In this document: in pieces, positions 55,165 through 64,000 of the stretch
How the letters are laid out: each line of letters starts with the position of its first letter
Numbering within the stretch: position 1 is the stretch's first letter
Assembly (NCBI RefSeq): GCF_963678635.1
Contig: NW_026970879.1
Coordinates: 50,048-114,047 of the forward strand
DNA length: 64,000 nt
Source of the DNA: Symsagittifera roscoffensis
Lineage: Eukaryota > Xenacoelomorpha > Acoela > Convolutidae
Direction: 5' to 3'
Position numbers and translations under genes: made by a program
Notes under the pieces: model-generated
Told to the model about the DNA's origin: nothing
The model's database searches: none
What the model saw: the letters and a program-made list of their open reading frames with translations, nothing else

Positions 55165-55884
55165 ATGATAGATTTAAATAATTTAGAAACACCTAAAAAA
55201 CCTAAAAAACTTATTGGCACTATTTATGGTGGTGCTGGTGTTGGTAAAACATATCTTGCAAGTAATTGTGAAAAACCTGTACTATTGCGTATCGAAGATG
55301 GGTCGGCAAGTCTTTCAGATCAAGATATAAAAATGTTGCCTTGTATCAATGAACCAATTGATGTGTTTATGCAAATAAAAACATTACTTGATCAAGATCA
55401 TAATTTCAAAACACTGATTATTGATTCTGTAAGTAAATTTGATGAATTGTCAATTGCAGAATATTTATTCCAAAATAAAGGTTTAAAATTATCTGATAAT
55501 GATTATGCGGGATATGAGTTTTTATATTCTAGACATAGAAGTTTATCAAATGCTTGTGCTAAATTATCAACAAATAAAAATATGAATATTATTTTTATAT
55601 CTCATGAAAAAGCAACTCAAGTAGGTCGTGATAGTAAACAACTACAAATGACACTTAAAATGTCACCAAAATCAGCGCGTTATTATATTGATGATGTGGA
55701 TTTTGTTGGGTATTTGCAACCTGCTGATTTAATATCTGCAGAAGGTAAAAGATCAAGAGTTATAAAAATGGATGTTGATTCTAACCTTAACAATCAATCA
55801 AAAAATAGATTTGACTTAAAAAATAGGGAGGTAATTGCAAAAAATACAACATTAGAAAATATCTTTTTAAACAAAAACCAATAA
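55165..55884 (+). CDS. Sak4-like RecA-fold ATPase (copy 2)
   Basis: 239 aa, identical to 22207-22926; Walker A GGAGVGKT, ribosome site AAGGAG. Confidence 0.83.
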   Translation: MIDLNNLETPKKPKKLIGTIYGGAGVGKTYLASNCEKPVLLRIEDGSASLSDQDIKMLPCINEPIDVFMQIKTLLDQDHNFKTLIIDSVSKFDELSIAEYLFQNKGLKLSDNDYAGYEFLYSRHRSLSNACAKLSTNKNMNIIFISHEKATQVGRDSKQLQMTLKMSPKSARYYIDDVDFVGYLQPADLISAEGKRSRVIKMDVDSNLNNQSKNRFDLKNREVIAKNTTLENIFLNKNQ

Positions 55885-55896
55885 GGAAATAATACA

Positions 55897-56334
55897 ATGA
55901 ATTTTAATGATTTTAATTTTAACGAAGCAGTAATTAAAGATTTTCAAACATATGAAAATGGCGAATATCCTGTATGTGTTGATAATGCTAGTGTCGATGA
56001 TTCGCAAAACCCTATCATTACTTTAAAAATTAAGCTTAGATTTTTATCTGGAAAATATCAAGGTAATTTTATATATGATAATTTATTATTAAATTCTGAT
56101 GATACAAGTAATTTCAGATTATCTATAGCTAAACAAAGAATGAATGATTTTAATAATTTTTTAGAAAAACCTTTAAATTCTGCAGAAGAATTAATCGATA
56201 ATTGTTTTATAATTGTAATTAAAAATACTACAAAAAATGACAAAACTTATTGTAATATTTCTTATTATAAAAAATATGATTCAACTATAAAAGATGATTC
56301 ACCTATAAAAGATGATTTTAATATACCATTTTAA
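55897..56334 (+). CDS. DUF669 protein with SSB-like tip (copy 2)
   Basis: 145 aa, identical to 22939-23376, including the C-terminal DDFNIPF. Confidence 0.75.
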   Translation: MNFNDFNFNEAVIKDFQTYENGEYPVCVDNASVDDSQNPIITLKIKLRFLSGKYQGNFIYDNLLLNSDDTSNFRLSIAKQRMNDFNNFLEKPLNSAEELIDNCFIIVIKNTTKNDKTYCNISYYKKYDSTIKDDSPIKDDFNIPF

Positions 56335-56354
56335 AAAAAAAGGACAATTAAAAA

Positions 56355-57887
56355 ATGATACTTTATGATTATCAAAAAAATGCAGTTGCATCTACTTATC
56401 AATATTTAAAAGAGAAAAAAGGTGTATCCCCATTAATCATTGCACCAACTGGTGCAGGTAAAAGTATCATTATTGCTCAAATTATAAAAGATACATATAA
56501 GCATAAAAGAATTTTAAAATTAACTCACAAAAAAGATCTTTTAGTACAAAATTATAATAAAGTTTCTAAAATTATACCAAATATAGATATTGGTTTTTAT
56601 TGTGCTGGTATGAAAAAAAAAGATACTAAAACAAATATTATATTTGCCAGTATTCAATCTATAGCTAAAAATATTAACAAATTTAAAGCATTTGATTTAA
56701 TTCTTATTGATGAAGCTCATTTGATAAATATAAATTCAGAATCTCAATATAAAAAAGTTTTAGACTTTTTAAAAAAATGTAATTCAAATCTTAAATGTAT
56801 CGGATTAACTGCGACACCTTATCGTGTAGATTGTGGATATTTATATGGGCAAAACAATTCTTTTTTTGATGGTGTAAGTTTTGATATTAAAATAAATTAT
56901 TTAATTAAAAATAATTATTTATGTAATCCTACATCAATTGCTTCACAAGTTAATATTAATACTCAATCAATTCCAATTAAAAATAATAAATATAATCAAA
57001 AAGCACATGAAATGGCTTTTAGTCGTGAATTTATCAAGACATTACAAGAAATCACTTATAAAACTCAACATAGAAAAAAAGTAATAATTTTTTGTAGTGG
57101 TGTTGATCATGCTAAAAATGTACATTTACATATGCCTAATAGCGAAATTGTTACAGGAACAACGATTAACCGTGAAAAGATTTTATCAAGATTTTTAAAT
57201 AATGAATTTAAATTTTTAATAAATGTTGATGTTTTAACAACTGGTTTTGATGACCCTGCAATCGATTGTGTTGTCATTTTAAGGGCAATATTAAGTCCAA
57301 GCTTGTTTGTGCAAATTTGTGGGCGTGGCTTGCGTATTGCTCCAAATAAAAAAGATTGTTTAATTTTAGATTTTGGTCATAATTTTGAGCGGCATGGTTG
57401 TATTGATGATATACAAGTTAAAATTCCAAAAGGAAAAAATGAAAAAAGAGAAAAAATAGAAAAACAAAATGCTAAAAAATGCAACAAATGTTGTGTTATT
57501 AATAAAATACAAGCTAAAGTATGTATTAGATGTGGAGAACCTTTTAATAATCAATTAACTAATTTTAATTATTCTGGTAATATATTAACTAATGCTCAAA
57601 CATCTAATGTTATTAAAATTATTTATACATTTGTAAAAAATAAAAAAGATATAGAAATGTTGAAAATATCATATCTTATTACTGGTTTTAAAATTATTCA
57701 AGAATTTATTTGTTTAGATCATTATGGTTATGCTTATAAAATAGCAATTCAAAAAGTACGGGCTTTAAAAGGAACAGCCAAAAATATTAATGAAGCTAAA
57801 TCACAATTTAAATTGTGGAAACAACCAACAAAAATTACTTATATAAAAAAAGATGGTTTTTATAATATTATTAATAAGGAATTTTAA
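56355..57887 (+). CDS. SF2 DEAH helicase with zinc ribbon (copy 2)
   Basis: 510 aa, identical to 23397-24929; motifs APTGAGKS, DEAH, LTATPYR and the four-cysteine ribbon are present. Confidence 0.9.
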   Translation: MILYDYQKNAVASTYQYLKEKKGVSPLIIAPTGAGKSIIIAQIIKDTYKHKRILKLTHKKDLLVQNYNKVSKIIPNIDIGFYCAGMKKKDTKTNIIFASIQSIAKNINKFKAFDLILIDEAHLININSESQYKKVLDFLKKCNSNLKCIGLTATPYRVDCGYLYGQNNSFFDGVSFDIKINYLIKNNYLCNPTSIASQVNINTQSIPIKNNKYNQKAHEMAFSREFIKTLQEITYKTQHRKKVIIFCSGVDHAKNVHLHMPNSEIVTGTTINREKILSRFLNNEFKFLINVDVLTTGFDDPAIDCVVILRAILSPSLFVQICGRGLRIAPNKKDCLILDFGHNFERHGCIDDIQVKIPKGKNEKREKIEKQNAKKCNKCCVINKIQAKVCIRCGEPFNNQLTNFNYSGNILTNAQTSNVIKIIYTFVKNKKDIEMLKISYLITGFKIIQEFICLDHYGYAYKIAIQKVRALKGTAKNINEAKSQFKLWKQPTKITYIKKDGFYNIINKEF

Positions 57888-58271
57888 TTGCAAAATTACA
57901 TTATGCCAATACATTTTATTATAGGCAAAAAAAAAATATTTTTAGGAATGAATTGGTATCGTAATGCTCATTATTTTTTACAAGCAAAAGTTAAAAAAAT
58001 TTATCATCAAGAAATTATTAATCAAATAGATAATAATATTAAATATAATCAAATAAAACTTAAAATAATTTTAAATATAAATAAATTAACAAAAAAAGAT
58101 TTAGGCAATATTACATCTATACATGAAAAATTTTTTTTAGATGCTTTAGTTATAAATCAAAATATAATAGATGATAGTTTAAAATATCATCTTGGTACGA
58201 ATACTAGTTATATTATTAATAAAAATATAAATGTTCCATATGTAAATATTGAAATTTTAGAAATTAATTAA
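57888..58271 (+). CDS. RusA-like resolvase (copy 2)
   Basis: 127 aa, identical to 24930-25313; TTG start directly after the helicase stop with AAGGA upstream. Confidence 0.75.
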   Translation: MQNYIMPIHFIIGKKKIFLGMNWYRNAHYFLQAKVKKIYHQEIINQIDNNIKYNQIKLKIILNINKLTKKDLGNITSIHEKFFLDALVINQNIIDDSLKYHLGTNTSYIINKNINVPYVNIEILEIN

Positions 58272-58303
58272 AAAATTATATAATAAATAAATAAATAAAA
58301 AGA

Positions 58304-58332
58304 TTGTATTTTTATAAAAACAATTATATAAT
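58304..58332 (+). promoter_or_regulatory. Promoter before the 199-aa gene (copy 2)
   Basis: TTGTAT, 17 bases, TATAAT; identical to 25346-25374. Confidence 0.55.
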
Positions 58333-58366
58333 GATTATATAAAAACAATATATTGAGGTTATTTTG

Positions 58367-58963
58367 ATGAATAAATATGAAAATAAAATACAACATGTTG
58401 ATGCTAAACATATATCTAATGAATTAAATACATATAATAAAAAAATAAAATGTGATATAGATTTTAGTGAATATTATTTAGATACATTAAATGATTATGA
58501 TCCAAAATGTATTTTATCTCCTATTTATGATAATAAAAATTTTTTAATTAGTGGTGATTTAAAATATAACGATATGTATCTTTTTGTATTTGAATGTTTT
58601 AATGATAATCAAATAGTTCAAGAAATTTGGCAAATCATAAAAAATAAATATTTTAAAGGTCAACCTTATAATATACATAAATGTCTTGATTATGATAATT
58701 ATTTTTTTGATGAAAAATGGTGGGATAAAGAGTATCCTGAAATTTCAATATACATAAATGAAAATATTATTTTAAAAGTCAATATTAATATTTTTTTTAC
58801 TATTGATTGGAATGCCAATCAATATAATTATGATGCTTATTGCTTACATAATTATACAGCTTCTGTATTACATATTGAAAAATTACAGAAATTATATATT
58901 ATAAATAATTATACTTTAGAAAATAAGCATAATATTGAATATATACCAAATAATGAAATATAA
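58367..58963 (+). CDS. Hypothetical Tyr/Asp/Asn-rich protein (copy 2)
   Basis: Identical to 25409-26005; ATG preferred over the TTG one codon upstream because of GAGG spacing. No domain recognised. Confidence 0.55.
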   Translation: MNKYENKIQHVDAKHISNELNTYNKKIKCDIDFSEYYLDTLNDYDPKCILSPIYDNKNFLISGDLKYNDMYLFVFECFNDNQIVQEIWQIIKNKYFKGQPYNIHKCLDYDNYFFDEKWWDKEYPEISIYINENIILKVNINIFFTIDWNANQYNYDAYCLHNYTASVLHIEKLQKLYIINNYTLENKHNIEYIPNNEI

Positions 58964-58987
58964 ATATAAATATAAAGGTGGTGAAAT

Positions 58988-59119
58988 ATGAAATTTTTAA
59001 GAAAAATTTTCGGTATAAAAAAATGGGTTACAATTACAAGTATTAATTATATTCAAACAAAAGATATCCATTATATGGAGATTCAAGAAAATAATAAAAC
59101 TACTCTTGTATTATTATAA
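58988..59119 (+). CDS. Small basic 43-aa protein (copy 2)
   Basis: Identical to 26030-26161, with the same AAGGTGGTG ribosome site; ends one base before the stop of the convergent gp45-like gene. Confidence 0.6.
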   Translation: MKFLRKIFGIKKWVTITSINYIQTKDIHYMEIQENNKTTLVLL

Positions 59120-59120
59120 A

Positions 59121-59693
59121 TTATTGTGGTGAGCTTGTTGTGCCACCTTGACTATCTATATGTGTATGTGAACTTAAATTAGTATTTGAATCTGTAAAAC
59201 TTGGTGCTTCAATAGGTACATTACTAACCAATTTTTCATTATTTAAAATAAGTGTAGCATTATGATATTTAAGTTTTATATAATTGTCAGTTATTTCTAT
59301 AACATTATCTTTAGTTTTTATAATAAAATCATTATTAATTGAAATTATTTCTACACTACCTTTTTCATTAAAAAATATATTATTTTTTTTAATATAATTT
59401 CCAACTTTTACTTCACCAACTTTTAAATTTTTAAATCTATTTTTTTGATTTACGGGGATACAAGCTGTTACACCTTGAGAATCTTGTATATTAAAAATAA
59501 CTGCTTGAGTATCTTGTGAAGGTGCATTTGCACTTATACCATAAGGATAAATAGCATAACTATTAAATTGTGCATTAGCGTGGCTCACTGAATAAACATG
59601 TCTAGATTCATTATCTTCCATATTATCTAATGATATATAACCAATACGGATAATATTTTTAAATTTATTTATTAAAAAATCTAATATATTCAT
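59121..59693 (-). CDS. Mu gp45-like baseplate spike (copy 2)
   Basis: 190 aa, identical to 26163-26735, with the C-terminal HTH iron-binding-type tip motif (SHTHIDSQGG). Confidence 0.88.
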   Translation of the reverse strand: MNILDFLINKFKNIIRIGYISLDNMEDNESRHVYSVSHANAQFNSYAIYPYGISANAPSQDTQAVIFNIQDSQGVTACIPVNQKNRFKNLKVGEVKVGNYIKKNNIFFNEKGSVEIISINNDFIIKTKDNVIEITDNYIKLKYHNATLILNNEKLVSNVPIEAPSFTDSNTNLSSHTHIDSQGGTTSSPQ

Positions 59694-60814
59694 ATATTAG
59701 TCCCATACAATTGATTATTTAATATACTTTCTTCAGCTATTAAATTGTAAGCGTTTGCTTGTACAAATTCAATAGCAACTGTATTACCATCAATGCCCAT
59801 ATTATAAGTTATATCATTTACGAGCATTGTTTCATTTATATTACAAGTATTATCTATTATATATATTAATTGATTTGGCTTAATAATTACTTTATTACCA
59901 TTTTTATCAATAAAACTATGCCCATCTAAAACCACATTATATTGTCTTGAATTAGTTATTTGAGTTTGCATTTTCCAAGATACCAAATTTTTTAATTTTA
60001 TTGGAGTGAGAGCTTCACTTTGAACTTCAAGATAATTTCTCCCAGTTCTAATTTTATTATCTGGTTTACTTGTATATTTTATATTACTTTGTTGTTGTGG
60101 TGTTTGGGCATTATCAATCAAATCTTGAAAATTCGGAATACTTTGATAAGTATAAGTATTATATAATTGTGAAAAATCATAATTAACTGAAGCTTTCCAA
60201 ATATTATTTTCTACATTAATAATATTTTTTAATTGATAAGTATTTAACTCACTGAATTTTTTTCCTGAATTAGCAATCACAAAAGATCCATTTTCATCTG
60301 TCAATAATACACAATATTTTTTCATTGCATATTTATTTAAAAAATCTATTACAGCTTCCCCAGAAGAAGGTGCCGATATATCTATACTTAAAAAATCCGT
60401 AGTTGCTGAATCAATAGATTTATTTTTAATATCGTATTTTAAATTTTCAATATTAAAAACAGCGTCAACAAGTTGCATAAAATTTGTTATAGCTGTTTTT
60501 CTAAAAGATGTTGATATTTTACAATCTATTATATCACAAGTAATGTCTCTTCCAGCTAAAGAAATAGTATAATTATTATCTGAATATGAAATTGATTGTT
60601 TTTCAATATAAGCTGTCATGATTTTAATACCATCTGCCAAAATTTCAACTATAGAATTTTTAGTTATTACTAAACCTAATTCTTGAAGTTTGGAATATGT
60701 TAAATCTCCCCCAGCAACAAATTCAAATTCACCACAAAGTGATTTCATAGTTTTATTGACTTTCGCTTCAGTAAATCCACTAAAAATAGAACCATTTATT
60801 TTAATTTCGAGCAT
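59690..60814 (-). CDS. Mu gp44-like baseplate hub (copy 2)
   Basis: 374 aa, identical to 26732-27856; overlaps gp43 and gp45 genes as in copy 1. Confidence 0.85.
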   Translation of the reverse strand: MLEIKINGSIFSGFTEAKVNKTMKSLCGEFEFVAGGDLTYSKLQELGLVITKNSIVEILADGIKIMTAYIEKQSISYSDNNYTISLAGRDITCDIIDCKISTSFRKTAITNFMQLVDAVFNIENLKYDIKNKSIDSATTDFLSIDISAPSSGEAVIDFLNKYAMKKYCVLLTDENGSFVIANSGKKFSELNTYQLKNIINVENNIWKASVNYDFSQLYNTYTYQSIPNFQDLIDNAQTPQQQSNIKYTSKPDNKIRTGRNYLEVQSEALTPIKLKNLVSWKMQTQITNSRQYNVVLDGHSFIDKNGNKVIIKPNQLIYIIDNTCNINETMLVNDITYNMGIDGNTVAIEFVQANAYNLIAEESILNNQLYGTNI

Positions 60815-62093
60815 TGGTTAAAACCTTTATTTTTCCTTTTACAGCTATACTATCATTTAATGTATTTAAATTTTTAAGTGTATCTGCTTCATTAGAATCT
60901 CCATATAAATTATATGATAAAACTGAAAGAGGTGTATAAGTAAATAAATTAGTCAATATTTTATTTGATGTATTTAATATTTTTTTATCTGATAAATCAC
61001 TATATACAGATCTTAATTGAGCAATATCATTAATTAAATTATGTGAAAAAGATTGTTTAATACTAGAGTTTTGATTTTCTAAACTATTGTTATTATTATT
61101 AATTTCATCAGTTGTATTATAAATTATTTGAGATGATATTCTATATTGAGTTACTAAAGAAGATTGTTTAACTGAATCAATAATTATATTAGCATTGCTT
61201 GTGATTTGTTTTTCTTCTTCTGTAATAGGATTAGATTGAACTTTAATATTGGGACTTAAACTATCTATTGCAAAACTTTTTTGATCACTTTGATTTGTTA
61301 AAGATGTAAAAGAATTAATTGAATTACCAAATTCATTAAATCTTTTTAACCCTGCTAACACTTGAATAATATCACTACTTAAATTATCTATACCACTGAT
61401 TAAATCAGTAATTCTTATAATTAATGCAGTAGGATTATTTATTAAAGCTGTAATATTATCTATATCGTTTTCTATTTCTTTAATAAAATTTGCAGCATCA
61501 TTTATTTCATCTGCTAAAGGAGATAATACTTTTTGAATATTTTTAAGTGTATTTATACCTATATCTTTAGCAGATTCATATGCATCTTTAAATTTTTTAA
61601 ATATATTAATATTATTACCATTATCATTTATATCATTAATACAATCTGCAGCTATATCATTAATAGTTTGTTGAGTAATTTCATCTCCAGCGATAGGAAG
61701 TGAATTATTAATTGCATTAGATACTTCAATGGCTTCAAATGAAAAATTAGCTATTCCTAATTTTGCAAATGATTGTTTTAGTGAATATATACCAGTTGAT
61801 ACATTAATGGTACCATAAAATGGGTGAATTAATATATGAGTTTTATTACTTTCTAAAACTTCAATTAATTGATTTCTTTTAGTTAAATAATCGCCATCTT
61901 GTGTAGGGTCATATTCAATAATTCCATTAATGTTAAATTTTCTTAATGATTTACCTAAATCTTGTGCTTGTCTTCTATTTGTAGATATATATTCATAATA
62001 TGTTTTTCTTCTACCACCTTGAGTAACATCATTGTTTAACAAAAATTTTATTCCATCAATCGATGCTTCCCAGGTTGAATTTAATAAACTCAT
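60801..62093 (-). CDS. Mu gp43/N-like DNA circularisation family protein (copy 2)
   Basis: 430 aa, identical to 27843-29135; N-terminal DNA_circ_N-type domain. Confidence 0.85.
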   Translation of the reverse strand: MSLLNSTWEASIDGIKFLLNNDVTQGGRRKTYYEYISTNRRQAQDLGKSLRKFNINGIIEYDPTQDGDYLTKRNQLIEVLESNKTHILIHPFYGTINVSTGIYSLKQSFAKLGIANFSFEAIEVSNAINNSLPIAGDEITQQTINDIAADCINDINDNGNNINIFKKFKDAYESAKDIGINTLKNIQKVLSPLADEINDAANFIKEIENDIDNITALINNPTALIIRITDLISGIDNLSSDIIQVLAGLKRFNEFGNSINSFTSLTNQSDQKSFAIDSLSPNIKVQSNPITEEEKQITSNANIIIDSVKQSSLVTQYRISSQIIYNTTDEINNNNNSLENQNSSIKQSFSHNLINDIAQLRSVYSDLSDKKILNTSNKILTNLFTYTPLSVLSYNLYGDSNEADTLKNLNTLNDSIAVKGKIKVLTNARN

Positions 62094-62096
62094 TTA

Positions 62097-63656
62097 TTAC
62101 CTCCTATACGGATTTACGCCAACATGAAAATTCGATTTGCCACCACTATGATGTGTTTTTATTGATTTTATATCAGCATTATTAGATTCAATATTTAAAT
62201 TAATATTAGAGGTCATTTGTTGATTTCCAATTCCTAAAAGATTATATAAAGTTTCAGTATTAGTTTGATTATGCATATTCATTTGTGGTTTTTCGGGTAA
62301 TGTTTGATTATAAAAATCATATTTTCTTTTAGATAAATCGCCACCACCTACAACTTGCGGGGTTAACATTAAACTAGTACTTAAACCTAAAAATTTAGAA
62401 AATTCGCCCATTTTACTACTTAACCACCCCAACACACTTTTTAAACTTGTAAAAGGTTTAAGTAATTCATGACCCAAAACTTTTAAACTATTCATAAAAC
62501 CTTGACCAGTTAATAAAGAAGCAAATCCTTTCCACATGCCTTTAGTTAATGCTAAACTTCCTCTAAATAGAGATAAACCTGCAATTATAGACAAGAAACC
62601 ACTAGTAGTAGAATGATTTTGAGAAAAATTTCTAAATGAATTTGCAAAATGAGACATTTTATTACTTAATACATTAAGTCCATTATTTAAATGTGTTGAA
62701 GCTGCAAAACTTTGCCACATCGATGTAGTAATATCAAAAAATGCATTTTTAATTTTTATTAAAGGAGCAATGGTCCCTGTTTGAGTTAAAGTTTTAGATA
62801 TATTTTTAGCATCTTTATGAGTATTAAACCATTCTTTTACTGCTAAATTTAATTCTTTGTTAGTCATAGCACCCGTAGAAATCATTTGATCAAAAGCTTG
62901 TCTTTCATAAGGTGTCTTAAAACTCATTCCTTGCATTTTAGCAAGAATACCTTTTAATTGTAAACCTTTATCATTTAATGAATTTAATATTTCATTTGTA
63001 ATTTTTCCAGATTGATTGACTTGTGTAAATAATCTAGTTATTTCATTTGATGAGATACCTGTATAAGTAGATATGTCTAACTGTTTTTGTAAATCATTGA
63101 AAGAACTTTTACCACCTTTACCTTGTTCAAGCAATAATCTAAAGGAATTTGTTAATTCACTCATAGGCTTATTTGTATCTATAGATAATTGTCGCATATT
63201 TGACATATATTTATTTAAATTTTTAATATTGGGTAATAAAACTGATAATCTTTTTTGGTCTTGCTCTAAATTAGAAGCTTTTACAGCAGAACCCGCTACA
63301 ATTCCACCAACTGCTAATCCTTTTAATAAATTATTATTACTTATACCACCAAAAGAACTTTTAATTTTGCTGCCAACAATAGCAACAGAATTGCCGATAT
63401 TTTGCACAAATCTATCAAATAATGATAAATTATTAGTTTTAATATTGTTAGACATTCCTTTTAAATTATTAGATATTTTTGAAGTATTTTTTTTAACTGA
63501 TTCAATATTTTTATTAAAATTTTTAGAAGAATTATTGGCTTTTTGAAAACTTCCACTTATTTCTTGATTAAAATTAGAAAAGTTTTTTTTAATATTATTT
63601 AAAGTTTTAGAAAATTCATCTATAGCTCTAATATTATATGATACTGAAAAAGCCAT
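62097..63656 (-). CDS. Tape measure protein (copy 2)
   Basis: 519 aa, identical to 29139-30698. Same length in both copies, so both genomes should build tails of equal length. Confidence 0.85.
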   Translation of the reverse strand: MAFSVSYNIRAIDEFSKTLNNIKKNFSNFNQEISGSFQKANNSSKNFNKNIESVKKNTSKISNNLKGMSNNIKTNNLSLFDRFVQNIGNSVAIVGSKIKSSFGGISNNNLLKGLAVGGIVAGSAVKASNLEQDQKRLSVLLPNIKNLNKYMSNMRQLSIDTNKPMSELTNSFRLLLEQGKGGKSSFNDLQKQLDISTYTGISSNEITRLFTQVNQSGKITNEILNSLNDKGLQLKGILAKMQGMSFKTPYERQAFDQMISTGAMTNKELNLAVKEWFNTHKDAKNISKTLTQTGTIAPLIKIKNAFFDITTSMWQSFAASTHLNNGLNVLSNKMSHFANSFRNFSQNHSTTSGFLSIIAGLSLFRGSLALTKGMWKGFASLLTGQGFMNSLKVLGHELLKPFTSLKSVLGWLSSKMGEFSKFLGLSTSLMLTPQVVGGGDLSKRKYDFYNQTLPEKPQMNMHNQTNTETLYNLLGIGNQQMTSNINLNIESNNADIKSIKTHHSGGKSNFHVGVNPYRR

Positions 63657-63696
63657 TTTTTAATTCCTTATATTATATATGTATTTTAAAATTTTG

Positions 63697-64000
63697 TTAA
63701 TCTACCCAACCCAATATGTATATCTTGTCTGAATAGTTACCAACTATATTTTGACCAGTTCTAATACGATAAAATGTTTCTGAATTACCTTTAACATCTA
63801 ATAATGCTGTAGCATAAACTGATTCTTCTAAAGAAAAATTATTATTAGCAGTATTGAAATAACCTTGACCTTTCAATAAATTAATACCATTAGCATTATT
63901 TCTATTAATACTTATCGAGCCACTATTAGCATTAGAAGTATTATTGCCTGTCATTTGGTACTCAAAATCAAAAGAATAATATATATATTGTTTTTTTGAC
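63697..64000 (-). CDS. Tail fibre protein (copy 2, partial)
   Basis: C-terminal 100 or so residues of the fibre that is complete at 30739-31635; the N-terminal part lies beyond the right edge. The visible part is identical to copy 1. Confidence 0.85.
   Translation of the reverse strand, partial: SKKQYIYYSFDFEYQMTGNNTSNANSGSISINRNNANGINLLKGQGYFNTANNNFSLEESVYATALLDVKGNSETFYRIRTGQNIVGNYSDKIYILGWVD

Larger units (their letters stand above)
32971..64000. repeat. Tandem phage genome, copy 2 (incomplete)
   Basis: Second direct copy, cut by the window end inside the fibre-like gene that is complete at 30739-31635. It carries scattered substitutions relative to copy 1 up to about 52.68 kb. From there to the window end I saw no difference in the stretches I compared. 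Confidence 0.95.

Noticed and set aside
1-64000. Gene transfer agent instead of phage
   Set aside because: The unit has its own primase, helicases, SSB-like protein and resolvase, which gene transfer agents lack.
1-64000. Mu-like transposable phage
   Set aside because: The tail is Mu-like, but no transposase genes, Mu-type ends or flanking host DNA are seen, and the head is HK97-type.

Overview
The window holds two head-to-tail copies of one compact, very AT-rich (by eye roughly a fifth to a quarter G+C) tailed-phage genome of about 32.96 kb. Copy 1 runs from 1 to 32970 and copy 2 from 32971 to the end. The window opens and closes inside genes, and position 1 corresponds to 32971. Copy 1 passes into copy 2 through an intact baseplate gene (32310-33680). 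I see no host gene, tRNA or attachment site between the copies. Reading frames are intact in both copies and TGA is used as a stop, so the code is standard. Most genes have Shine-Dalgarno sites. A lipoprotein with a C-terminal membrane anchor (candidate u-spanin) points to a Gram-negative host, but I cannot name the host.

Each unit has two transcription blocks. The minus-strand block (about 23.5 kb; the complete one is 49667 down to 26163) starts with two small helix-turn-helix proteins. It continues with terminase small subunit, fibre-like genes, terminase large subunit, portal, Mu F-like minor head protein, HK97 prohead protease, major capsid, decoration-like protein and head-tail connectors. 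It ends with a Mu-type contractile tail: sheath, two tandem tubes, frameshifting chaperone, gp46, gp47, gp48, fibre, tape measure, gp43, gp44, gp45. The particle should therefore be a myovirus with an HK97-fold head and a Mu-type baseplate.

The plus-strand block (about 9.3 kb; 16897-26161 and 49855-59119) starts with the u-spanin candidate and two multi-pass membrane proteins. A 1-kb non-coding region follows, with iteron-like repeats, a long imperfect inverted repeat, a good sigma70-type promoter and a leader hairpin. Then come the replication and recombination genes: TOPRIM primase, DUF3987-type ATPase, Gp157, Sak4-like ATPase, DUF669 protein with an SSB-like tip, SF2 helicase and RusA-like resolvase. 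Two small unknown proteins close the block. The two blocks diverge from a 0.19-kb promoter region and converge with a single base between stop codons. I recognised no rho-independent terminator.

No integrase, transposase, CI-type repressor or endolysin is recognisable, so the tandem arrangement is not explained by a recombinase in the unit. The copies differ by scattered substitutions and small indels over about the first 19.7 kb. They look identical from about 19.72 kb to the point where comparison ends (31.04 kb against 64.0 kb). Capsid differences fall in the predicted cleaved delta domain, and differences in one fibre cluster in its C-terminal half. The most unusual features are the integrase-less tandem array, the tail-tube duplication that carries a relic of the sheath gene end, the rearranged Mu tail order, fibre genes inside the packaging module, and the structured putative origin.
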